64,000 bases of DNA from Alteracholeplasma palmae J233 (lineage in GTDB: Bacteria > Bacillota_I > Bacilli_A > Acholeplasmatales > Acholeplasmataceae): assembly GCF_000968055.1 (NCBI RefSeq), contig NC_022538.1, positions 620,001 through 684,000 of the forward strand, written 5' to 3'. The position numbers and the translations under genes were made by a program. Positions 55,103-64,000 of the stretch are shown here, piece after piece (the first letter of the stretch is position 1; each line of letters starts with the position of its first letter). The notes below the pieces were generated by a model. The model made no database searches and had not been told where the DNA came from. It saw only the letters and a list, made by a program, of their open reading frames with translations.

Positions 55103-56125
55103 ATGAGTAAGAAAAATCGTATTATTACCTTCGGTGAGATTATGTTAAGACTAACTCCTCCGGAATATAACACAATCGAAGGTGCTAGAAGTTTCCTCGC
55201 TAATTATGGTGGGGGAGAAGCAAACGTTGCTGTTTCACTATCAAAATTTGGTCATAATGCGTATTTTTTATCTAGATTGCCTGAAAATCAATTAGGTGAT
55301 GGTGCTATAAAACATTTACGCGGTTATGGTGTAAACACTGAATATGTTGATCGTGGTGGCACAAATATTGGTATTTATTTTTTAGAACCAGGCTTTGGTG
55401 GTAGACCATCTAAAGTACTATATAACAGAAAGTACTCAGCGATTACATCTATCTATGCAGAAAAGTTTGATTTTGATGAAATATTCTCAAAAGCTAAATG
55501 GTTTCACTTTAGTGGAATTAACTTAGCACTAGGAGAAAATGTTAGAAAAGTCTTATTTGAAATGCTAGAAGCTACTAAAAAATACAATGTCTATGTAAGT
55601 TTTGACTGTAATTTCAGAAGTAAATTATGGAATGATACAGAAGAAGCAGCCCCAATATATCAACAAATCGCACCATATGTAGATCTTTTCTTTGCAAGTC
55701 CATATGATGCTGAAAAATTATTTGGTGTAACTAGAAACACAGATTTACCTGAAACAGAACAAGAAGAACAATTGTTACAAGACTTATTAAAAAAATATCA
55801 AGGAGATAAAGTTTTTGGTACAAAAAGAGAAATCTTCTCAGCAACTGATAATGCCCTATCAGCGTATTGTTACCAAGCAAATAAAGCATATTATGCTGCT
55901 CCTATAAGATTTAATATCTATGATAGAATCGGTGGCGGAGATGCCTTTGCCGCAGGTGTCATTCATGGATTATTAAACAATAAAAAAGAAGATTTATTCT
56001 ATGCCTTAAACTTCGGTTTATCCGCATCAGTTCTAAAACATACTATTTGGGGTGATGCGTTAAATCTTGAAGAATCTGACATTCTTAATTTTATGAATAA
56101 TAAAGATGGGAAGGTAATCCGATGA
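55103..56125 (+). CDS. PfkB-family sugar kinase, 2-keto-3-deoxygluconate kinase-like (paralogue 1)
   Basis: A 340-residue ribokinase-family enzyme. The substrate-side motif GGGEANVAVSLSKFG and the ATP-site DRIGGGDAFAAG (catalytic Asp present) are clear. It should phosphorylate KDG or a related keto-sugar acid. It has the same length as the kinase at 56612 and a similar start and end (both finish GxVxR), so one arose by duplication. It starts 2 bases after eda and overlaps yhcH by 4 bases. Confidence 0.85.
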   Translation: MSKKNRIITFGEIMLRLTPPEYNTIEGARSFLANYGGGEANVAVSLSKFGHNAYFLSRLPENQLGDGAIKHLRGYGVNTEYVDRGGTNIGIYFLEPGFGGRPSKVLYNRKYSAITSIYAEKFDFDEIFSKAKWFHFSGINLALGENVRKVLFEMLEATKKYNVYVSFDCNFRSKLWNDTEEAAPIYQQIAPYVDLFFASPYDAEKLFGVTRNTDLPETEQEEQLLQDLLKKYQGDKVFGTKREIFSATDNALSAYCYQANKAYYAAPIRFNIYDRIGGGDAFAAGVIHGLLNNKKEDLFYALNFGLSASVLKHTIWGDALNLEESDILNFMNNKDGKVIR

Positions 56126-56586
56126 TTGTCGATAAAATAAAAAACTTAGACTACTATGCAAGCATTCATCCAAACTTTAAAAAAGTAGTTGAATACATTA
56201 AAAATAATGATCTTCTAGCATTAGCACCAGGAAAACACGAAGTAGATGGAAAAGAAGTTTATCTATTAAGAGAAGACTACAATCCAAGACCACTTGAAGA
56301 ATGCTATTTTGAAGGACATCAAAATTATGCAGATATTCAACTTGTTTTAGAAGGATTTGAATATATTGGATATCATAACGTTGATAATAAAGATAACGTA
56401 GTAGTAACTGCACCTTATAATCCAGAAAAAGATGTAGAAAAATATGATATTAAACATTTTGTTAAAGTTTATTTAAATCAAGATATGTTCGCTCTTGTTT
56501 TACCACAAGATCTACATATGCCAAAACTTACTACTGAATGTCATACATCAGTAAAAAAAGCAGTATTTAAAGTAAAAATAAAATAA
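56122..56586 (+). CDS. YhcH/YjgK/YiaL family protein
   Basis: A 154-residue beta-barrel protein of the YhcH family; the EGHQNYADIQLVLEGFEYIGY core and the final VKKAVFKVKI strand are typical. Relatives appear in sialic acid and uronate operons and are thought to act on open-chain sugar intermediates as isomerase or anomer-handling proteins. It sits between the two sugar kinases, which fits that role. Confidence 0.88.
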   Translation: MIVDKIKNLDYYASIHPNFKKVVEYIKNNDLLALAPGKHEVDGKEVYLLREDYNPRPLEECYFEGHQNYADIQLVLEGFEYIGYHNVDNKDNVVVTAPYNPEKDVEKYDIKHFVKVYLNQDMFALVLPQDLHMPKLTTECHTSVKKAVFKVKIK

Positions 56587-56611
56587 TATAAAATCTAGGG
56601 AGAAAATAAAA

Positions 56612-57634
56612 ATGGCAAAAGTTGTTACACTAGGAGAAATCATGTTGAGATTATCAACACCTGGTCATCAAAGATTTGTACAAAGTAATTCATTTGATAT
56701 CGTTTATGGTGGAGGAGAAGCTAACGTTGCTGTTTCACTTGCAAACTATGGTCATGAAGCATACTTCGTATCAAAATTACCAAAACACGAAATCGGACAA
56801 AGCGCAGTTGATGCTTTAAGAAAATATGGTGTTCACACTAACTTCATCGCTCGTGGTGGAGATAGAGTAGGTATTTACTACTTAGAAACAGGAGCTTCAA
56901 TGAGAGCTTCAAAAGTTATCTATGACCGTGCTGATAGTGCAATCGCATTAGCAGATGTTAAAGATTTTGACTTTGACGCAATCTTTAAAGATGCTGACTG
57001 GTTCCACTGGTCAGGAATTACTCCAGCAATTTCTAAAAATGGAGCAGCTTTAACTAAAGCAGCTTGTATCGCAGCTAAAAAACATGGTGTAAAAGTATCA
57101 GTTGACTTAAACTACCGTAAAAAATTATGGACACCTGCTGAAGCACAAAGCGTTATGAGAGACTTAATGCAATATGTTGACGTATGTATTGGAAATGAAG
57201 AAGATGCAGAATTAACATTAGGATTCAAACCTAAAGGTGTAGATGTTACTAAAGGACATTTAGACTTAGATGCATATAAAGCAATTTTCAAAGAAATGGC
57301 TGAAACATTTAATTTTGAAATGGTTGCTACATCATTAAGAGAATCATTCTCAGCAACTCATAATGGATGGAGCGTATTGTTATTTGATGGTAAAGAATTC
57401 CACCATTCAAAACGTTATGAAATCAATCCAATTATTGACCGTGTTGGTGGAGGAGACTCATTCTCAGGGGGATTAATCCACGGATTATTAACTCGTAAAC
57501 CAAAAGAAGCAGTTGAATTTGCTGCAGCTGCTAGTGCATTAAAACACACTATTCAAGGAGACTTTAACTTAGTATCAGAACAAGAAGTTGAAGCTTTAGC
57601 TGGTGGAGATGCTTCAGGACGCGTTCAACGATGA
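56612..57634 (+). CDS. kdgK: 2-keto-3-deoxygluconate kinase (paralogue 2)
   Basis: A 340-residue PfkB-family kinase with GEIMLRLSTPGHQRF at the start, GGGEANVAVSLANYG in the substrate lobe and DRVGGGDSFSGG at the active site. Of the two paralogues this one looks closer to standard KDG kinases. An AGGGAGAA site precedes the ATG, separate from yhcH by 25 bases. Its stop overlaps the IclR regulator gene. Confidence 0.88.
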   Translation: MAKVVTLGEIMLRLSTPGHQRFVQSNSFDIVYGGGEANVAVSLANYGHEAYFVSKLPKHEIGQSAVDALRKYGVHTNFIARGGDRVGIYYLETGASMRASKVIYDRADSAIALADVKDFDFDAIFKDADWFHWSGITPAISKNGAALTKAACIAAKKHGVKVSVDLNYRKKLWTPAEAQSVMRDLMQYVDVCIGNEEDAELTLGFKPKGVDVTKGHLDLDAYKAIFKEMAETFNFEMVATSLRESFSATHNGWSVLLFDGKEFHHSKRYEINPIIDRVGGGDSFSGGLIHGLLTRKPKEAVEFAAAASALKHTIQGDFNLVSEQEVEALAGGDASGRVQR

Positions 57635-58326
57635 AAGAAAACCGATCTGTTAATCGCGTCTTAGACGTATTAGAATTAATTTCTCAACACAAAGAAGGAT
57701 TAACACTCGGACAAATATATCGTATGCTTGACATTCCAAAAGCCACTGCATACGATTTTTTACAAACATTATACAAAGCCGATGCAGTTTACTATAAAGA
57801 TCCAAGACTTAAAAACTATGTAATCGGATCTAAAATGTTTGCAATCGGTTCGGTGTATACCAAAAACTCTAACTTAATAGAAGCTGCTTCCTTTGAACTT
57901 AATACTTTTGCAGATGAATATGGGAAAACAGCTTTTATTAGTAAAAAGACAGATGAAAAAATAGTATATATATATAAATATCAGTCTCCAAACAGTTTAA
58001 TCATCACACCAGAAGAAATAGGGACAACACTCCCTATAGATGATGACAGCCCAATTGGTACATGCTTTAGAATATTTAGCCTTGACTCTGATAACACATT
58101 AGATGAAAAAGAAAAAGAATTCTTTCAAAACGGATATGTTTTAAGTGATAAAAAACAAGGTAGAATATCAGTTATAGCTATACCAGTTAAAAACTTTGAA
58201 AATAGAGTTACTGGTGTCATTTCGGTGTCTGATCTTTTTGAAAAACCTGAATCTGAAGAAGTCATTAAAAATTTCTTAAAATTAGGTCAAAAAGTTTCTA
58301 AAAAATTAGGATATTTAGGTGAATAA
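57631..58326 (+). CDS. IclR-family transcriptional regulator
   Basis: A 231-residue regulator with an N-terminal winged helix (residues about 4-65, RVLDVLELISQHKEGLTLGQ) and a GAF-like ligand domain (PIDDDSPIGTCFRIF, VIAIPVKNFENRVTGVISVS). KdgR, the usual regulator of KDG pathways, belongs to this family, so it probably controls this operon in response to KDG or a related acid. It is inside the operon it would control. Confidence 0.92.
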   Translation: MKENRSVNRVLDVLELISQHKEGLTLGQIYRMLDIPKATAYDFLQTLYKADAVYYKDPRLKNYVIGSKMFAIGSVYTKNSNLIEAASFELNTFADEYGKTAFISKKTDEKIVYIYKYQSPNSLIITPEEIGTTLPIDDDSPIGTCFRIFSLDSDNTLDEKEKEFFQNGYVLSDKKQGRISVIAIPVKNFENRVTGVISVSDLFEKPESEEVIKNFLKLGQKVSKKLGYLGE

Positions 58327-58327
58327 A

Positions 58328-59143
58328 ATGTTTAAATTAGGTGTAAGAGCACATGATATTGGAAAATATAGTGCAAAAGAATTAAGTGAACATGTTTTAT
58401 CATATGGATTCGAAGGGGTTCAACTTGTCTTTAAGAAAGCTATTGATACTCCAGTTGATTTTAATGATTTAACAGAAATTAAAAAATATTTTGGAACGAA
58501 ACCAGAAATATTTATGTTAGGCGCGTATTTTAACCCAGTTCATCCAGACTTAGAAATAAGAAATGAAGGAATTGAATACTTTAAAAGACAACTTGAAATA
58601 GCAAATTCACTGAATGCTAAATTTGTTGGAAGTGAAACAGGATCTCTTATGGGAACACCTTGGGGATATATGCCTGAAAATCACACTCAAGAAACTTTAG
58701 ATAAAGTGATTGAAGTATTTAAAGATTTAAGCCTAACCGCTGAAAAAAATAATAGTTATATTGCAATTGAAGGGGCATACCCACATGTAGCCTCTACTCC
58801 TGAAAGAGTAAAAGAAATTGTTGATAAAATTAATAGTCCACACCTAAAAGTTACAGTAGATTTGTATAACTTTTTAAATCTAGAAAATTACGAAAACAGA
58901 ATGGAAATTTTAGATAGATCATTAGCATTACTAAAAGAGCATATTGTTATTTTCCATTTAAAAGATTTTGTAATTGAGGGAGAAAAGTTAAAACAAGTTG
59001 GACTTGGCAAAGGACTTATGGACTATAAAGCCATTATTAAAAGAATTAAAGAAGAGGTACCAAGTGCCTATTTAATATTTGAAGGTGTTAAAAAAGAAGA
59101 CCTTCAAGAAAGTTATGAACTAATATCTTCATTGATAAAATAA
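58328..59143 (+). CDS. sugar phosphate isomerase/epimerase family protein (TIM barrel)
   Basis: A 271-residue AP-endonuclease-2-like TIM barrel. Metal ligand candidates are in FVGSETGS, IAIEGAYPHV, VTVDLYNFLN and IFHLKDFV, the pattern of xylose-isomerase-like enzymes. It may epimerise or isomerise an intermediate of the uronate route. ATG 58328 has AGGTGA five bases upstream and follows the iclR stop; GTG 58319 would overlap it. Confidence 0.85.
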   Translation: MFKLGVRAHDIGKYSAKELSEHVLSYGFEGVQLVFKKAIDTPVDFNDLTEIKKYFGTKPEIFMLGAYFNPVHPDLEIRNEGIEYFKRQLEIANSLNAKFVGSETGSLMGTPWGYMPENHTQETLDKVIEVFKDLSLTAEKNNSYIAIEGAYPHVASTPERVKEIVDKINSPHLKVTVDLYNFLNLENYENRMEILDRSLALLKEHIVIFHLKDFVIEGEKLKQVGLGKGLMDYKAIIKRIKEEVPSAYLIFEGVKKEDLQESYELISSLIK

Positions 59144-59155
59144 GGAGGAAAAAAA

Positions 59156-59992
59156 ATGAAATTAGATGTTCGTTATAATAATCATCCAGAGGATTCAAAA
59201 AAATATGATACTGCTACTTTAAGAGAAAGATACTTAATCGAAAAAGTATTTGAAGCAGATGAAATTCTATTTACATATTCTCACCATGATAGAATTATTG
59301 CTGGTGGTATCATGCCTGTCAAAAAAGAGGTAGCTTTACCAGTTACTAAAGACTTAGGAACTGAATACTTCTTAGAAAGAAGAGAATTAGGTGTAATTAA
59401 CATCGGTGGTGCTGGATATATCACTTTAGATGGTAAGAAATACGATATGATCTCAAAAGACGGATTATACGTTGGAAAAGGAATCAAGAATGTTACATTT
59501 GGTTCATTAGATCCAAAAAACCCAGCTAAATTCTATATTAATAGTGCGCCAGCTCACAAGGAATTACCAACTGTTCATATTCCATTTAAAAATGCGAACC
59601 CAAGAGAAGTCGGAGCTCCTAAAACATTAAACAAACGTACAATTTATCAATATTTAAACCCTGCAGTTTGTGAAACTTGTGCTCTACAAATGGGTATGAC
59701 ACAATTAGCAGAAGGAAGTTCATGGAACACTATGCCTTGTCATACACATGAAAGAAGAATGGAAGTTTACTTCTACTTTAACATGGATGAAAACACAAGA
59801 GTATTCCACTTAATGGGACAACCACAAGAAACAAGACATATCGTTATGTCAAATGAACAAGCTGTAATATCACCAAGTTGGTCAATTCACTCAGGATTTG
59901 CAACATCAGATTATACATTTATCTGGGGTATGACTGGGGAAAACCAAACATATGATGATATGGACTTTGTTGAAATGAAAGATTTAAAATAA
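59156..59992 (+). CDS. kduI: 5-keto-4-deoxyuronate isomerase
   Basis: A 278-residue cupin enzyme that turns 5-keto-4-deoxyuronate into 2,5-diketo-3-deoxygluconate. The zinc cupin motif [16 protein letters not shown] and the [19 protein letters not shown]-terminus are diagnostic. A strong AAGGAGG site precedes the ATG. It works one step before KduD. Confidence 0.95.
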   Translation: MKLDVRYNNHPEDSKKYDTATLRERYLIEKVFEADEILFTYSHHDRIIAGGIMPVKKEVALPVTKDLGTEYFLERRELGVINIGGAGYITLDGKKYDMISKDGLYVGKGIKNVTFGSLDPKNPAKFYINSAPAHKELPTVHIPFKNANPREVGAPKTLNKRTIYQYLNPAVCETCALQMGMTQLAEGSSWNTMPCHTHERRMEVYFYFNMDENTRVFHLMGQPQETRHIVMSNEQAVISPSWSIHSGFATSDYTFIWGMTGENQTYDDMDFVEMKDLK

Positions 59993-60014
59993 AAAAATAG
60001 GAGGACTATTTATC

Positions 60015-60788
60015 ATGAGTATTTTAGAAAAATTCAGTTTAAAAAATAAAGTAGCAATCGTAACTGGTTCATCTACAGGGCTAGGACAAGGTGTTGCTAT
60101 TGCACTTGCACAAGCAGGAGCTGATGTTGCTGGTGTTGATTATGTTGATCAACCAGAAACAAAAGCTAAAGTTGAAGCACTAGGAAGAAAATATTTATCT
60201 ATTAAAGCAGATTTAATTGCAAACGCTAATCCAGAATTCTTAAAAGGCTTAGTAGCTAATGTAGTTAAAGAATTTGGAAAAGTAGATATTTTAGTTAACA
60301 ACGCAGGTATCATCAGAAGAGAAGATGCACTTAACTTCAGTGAAAAAGACTGGGACGATGTTATGGATATTAACATCAAAACAGTATTCTTCTTATCACA
60401 AGCAGTTGCTAACCAATATGTAGCACAAAAATCAAGTGGTAAAATTATCTCAATCGCTTCAATGTTAGCATTCCAAGGTGGAGTAAGAGTTCCATCTTAC
60501 ACAGCATCTAAATCAGGTGTTAAAGGTGTAACAATGTTAATGGCTAATGAATGGGCAAAATATGGCATTAATGCAAATGCTATTGCACCAGGATATATGG
60601 CAACTAATAACACAGCACAATTACGCGATGATGAAACACGTTCTGGACAAATTCTAGAAAGAATTCCTGCAGGTCGTTGGGGAACACCAGAAGATATCGC
60701 TGGAGCAGCAGTATTCTTAGCTTCAGAAGCATCAGACTATGTTAATGGATTTACATTGGCAGTTGATGGTGGATGGTTAGCTAGATAA
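60015..60788 (+). CDS. kduD: 2-dehydro-3-deoxy-D-gluconate 5-dehydrogenase
   Basis: A 257-residue short-chain dehydrogenase that reduces 2,5-diketo-3-deoxygluconate to KDG. Cofactor loop TGSSTGLG, NNAGI, catalytic PSYTASKSGVKG and the closing DGGWLAR are all present. AGGAGG precedes the ATG. It is the last gene of the operon and is followed by a strong terminator. Confidence 0.94.
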   Translation: MSILEKFSLKNKVAIVTGSSTGLGQGVAIALAQAGADVAGVDYVDQPETKAKVEALGRKYLSIKADLIANANPEFLKGLVANVVKEFGKVDILVNNAGIIRREDALNFSEKDWDDVMDINIKTVFFLSQAVANQYVAQKSSGKIISIASMLAFQGGVRVPSYTASKSGVKGVTMLMANEWAKYGINANAIAPGYMATNNTAQLRDDETRSGQILERIPAGRWGTPEDIAGAAVFLASEASDYVNGFTLAVDGGWLAR

Positions 60789-60830
60789 TTCTAGAAAGAT
60801 AATCACATTTTATTAAATAAGATAGAATCA

Positions 60831-60873
60831 AAAAGGCACACTTCAAATATATATTTGGGGCTGTGCCTTTTTA
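60831..60873 (+). terminator. terminator of the KDG operon
   Basis: AAAAGGCACA (60831-60840) pairs with TGTGCCTTTT (60862-60871), with an inner CAAATA/TATTTG stem. Confidence 0.9.
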
Positions 60874-60979
60874 ATTTATCGTGTATATATATTTTTAATC
60901 AAAAAAAATATGATTTTTATAATAAATGGATTTAACATAATGAAAATTTAAAAAATAAATCTAAAATAGCACTCGATAC

Positions 60980-61008
60980 TTGACATTGCCAAAAATATAT
61001 ATTACAAT
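60980..61008 (+). promoter_or_regulatory. promoter of the hrcA operon
   Basis: TTGACA (60980-60985), 17-base spacer, TACAAT (61003-61008). Confidence 0.85.
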
Positions 61009-61012
61009 ATAA

Positions 61013-61039
61013 CTAGCAATCGAAAGTAATGAGTGCTAG
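61013..61039 (+). promoter_or_regulatory. CIRCE operator
   Basis: CTAGCAATC-N9-GAGTGCTAG matches the TTAGCACTC-N9-GAGTGCTAA consensus with a weaker left arm, and lies 4 bases after the -10. HrcA binds it to repress heat-shock genes. A lone TAGCACTC left half-site also lies at 60967-60974, before the -35. Confidence 0.92.
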
Positions 61040-61051
61040 CGAGGTGATAAT

Positions 61052-62074
61052 TTGTTAACGGATAGACAAAAGTTAATATTAAAGGCAATTGTTGAGATAT
61101 ATGCAGAAGATGCTCAACCTGTTGGATCCAAAATATTAACTAACTTACCATACTTGGATTTCTCAAGTGCAACTATAAGATATGATATGGCACAATTAGA
61201 AGATCTAGGTTTCCTAGAAAAAACACACACTTCTAGTGGACGAATACCTTCACAAAAAGGCTATAAATACTATGTGAATCATTTAGTAACCAGAGACCAG
61301 GAAATATCTCAAATGTATCCTTTAATAGATGAAATATTTGCTAAATACAGTCTAGCGAAAGAACAAGCTATTAAAGAAGCCTTAGAACTCTTAAGTAATT
61401 TGACAAATTATACAGCAATGGCAGTAGGTCCTGATGTAGTTAAAACAAGTAAGATACAAAAAATTGATTTTATCCCATTAGATGAAATGAATGCTGTCAT
61501 GTTGATTGTTACAAATCATGGACATGTTCAACATCAAAATATTAGTCTTTCTGAAAAAGATGAAGTGAATATGAATGATCTAAAAGAAGTTATCAAAACA
61601 TTAAATGACTTACTTAAAGATAAATATTTATACGAAGCTTCTAATATTATCAAGGCTGAATTTGCAAAAGAAGAAATTGGAAAGTACATGAAGTATCAAA
61701 GCCAAATTGTAGAATCCTTTATTCAAGCCTTTGCGCAATTTGCATCAGATAATTTCTATTTATCAGGAGTGACAAATATATTTGAACAACCTGAATTTAA
61801 CAATGTATCAACTATTAAAAGATTTGTTGATATGCTCGATAGAAGAGAATTAGTCAATTTAGTTGAATCAACTGATGGACTTACAATTAAGTTTGCTGAT
61901 GATATGAAATTATTACCACTAGAAAATTACTCAGTTGTTTCCATACCTTATAAAATTAATGAGGAAGATAATGGGACGATTGCCATATTTGGACCAGCAA
62001 GAATGGAATACAAAAAAGTTATACCATTACTTGAATACATCGCAGTTAACTTAGCAAAATTATATAAAAAGTAG
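61052..62074 (+). CDS. hrcA: heat-inducible transcription repressor HrcA
   Basis: A 340-residue repressor that binds CIRCE and needs GroEL for activity. The winged-helix start [16 protein letters not shown], then PVGSK and [19 protein letters not shown], are typical. It uses a TTG start; GAGGTGA lies 4 bases upstream. It represses its own operon from the CIRCE site in its leader. Confidence 0.95.
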   Translation: MLTDRQKLILKAIVEIYAEDAQPVGSKILTNLPYLDFSSATIRYDMAQLEDLGFLEKTHTSSGRIPSQKGYKYYVNHLVTRDQEISQMYPLIDEIFAKYSLAKEQAIKEALELLSNLTNYTAMAVGPDVVKTSKIQKIDFIPLDEMNAVMLIVTNHGHVQHQNISLSEKDEVNMNDLKEVIKTLNDLLKDKYLYEASNIIKAEFAKEEIGKYMKYQSQIVESFIQAFAQFASDNFYLSGVTNIFEQPEFNNVSTIKRFVDMLDRRELVNLVESTDGLTIKFADDMKLLPLENYSVVSIPYKINEEDNGTIAIFGPARMEYKKVIPLLEYIAVNLAKLYKK

Positions 62075-62084
62075 GGAGATGGCC

Positions 62085-64000
<1,916 letters not shown>

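Noticed and set aside
60967-61038. TAGCACTC (60967) and GAGTGCTA (61031) as the CIRCE arms
   Set aside because: They are 56 bases apart; the proper N9-spaced pair is at 61013-61039.

Overview
The window is strongly AT-rich and almost all genes lie on the + strand, closely packed and often overlapping by 4 bases (ATGA). TGA is used as a stop (end of gnd at 285-287, end of phoH at 15243-15245) and tryptophan is TGG, so the standard code applies. Together with prolipoprotein signals, PTS genes, a CIRCE/HrcA system, an oxidative pentose phosphate pathway (gnd, zwf) and no cell-wall genes in view, this suggests an Acholeplasma-like mollicute or a close low-GC Firmicute. That assignment is inference; no database was searched.

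Layout. 0.0-7.0 kb: gnd-zwf, M32 carboxypeptidase, serine dehydratase and a 23S rRNA uracil methyltransferase homologue, then a convergent cyclophilin/metallo-hydrolase pair. 7.1-11.3 kb: an iron operon (IsdG-type haem monooxygenase plus a YclNOPQ-like siderophore ABC transporter) behind one promoter with a 19-bp palindrome. 11.4-14.2 kb: a DUF2130 coiled-coil protein, SecG, RsmE and S21. 14.3-22.6 kb: a long housekeeping operon phoH-ybeY-cdd-era-recO-glyQS-dnaG-rpoD-trmK. 22.7-28.3 kb: a heterodimeric ABC exporter, tRNA-Arg(TCT) and two membrane lipid-type enzymes.

28.3-35.3 kb is a zinc island. A CobW-family GTPase, ZnuABC and a His-rich repeat lipoprotein are tied together by four Fur-family 7-1-7 palindromes (TGCRAAT-N-ATTYGCA type, read here as Zur boxes). 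The lipoprotein carries four 106-residue units joined by His-rich linkers, two of them identical in protein sequence. 35.4-39.2 kb holds a DUF1801 gene, a frameshifted acetoin/butanediol dehydrogenase and a split fructose-type PTS with a DsbA-like protein. 39.3-50.7 kb has a DEAD-box helicase, a Wadjet/Mks-like condensin operon (jetA-jetB-jetC, no jetD visible) running without a gap into ptsI, then pepC, a metallophosphatase and two tRNA genes. 50.8-54.3 kb is small accessory genes, a membrane-anchored glycerophosphodiesterase and a uracil-DNA glycosylase homologue. 54.4-60.8 kb is a 2-keto-3-deoxygluconate operon (eda, two PfkB kinases, yhcH, IclR regulator, TIM-barrel protein, kduI, kduD). 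60.9-64.0 kb is the hrcA-grpE-dnaK heat-shock operon behind CIRCE, with dnaK running off the end.

The two most interesting regions are the Zur-linked zinc island with its expanding His-rich lipoprotein, and the Wadjet/MksBEF-like trio that lacks its nuclease partner and is translationally coupled to PTS enzyme I. No gene-free stretch exceeds about 300 bases.
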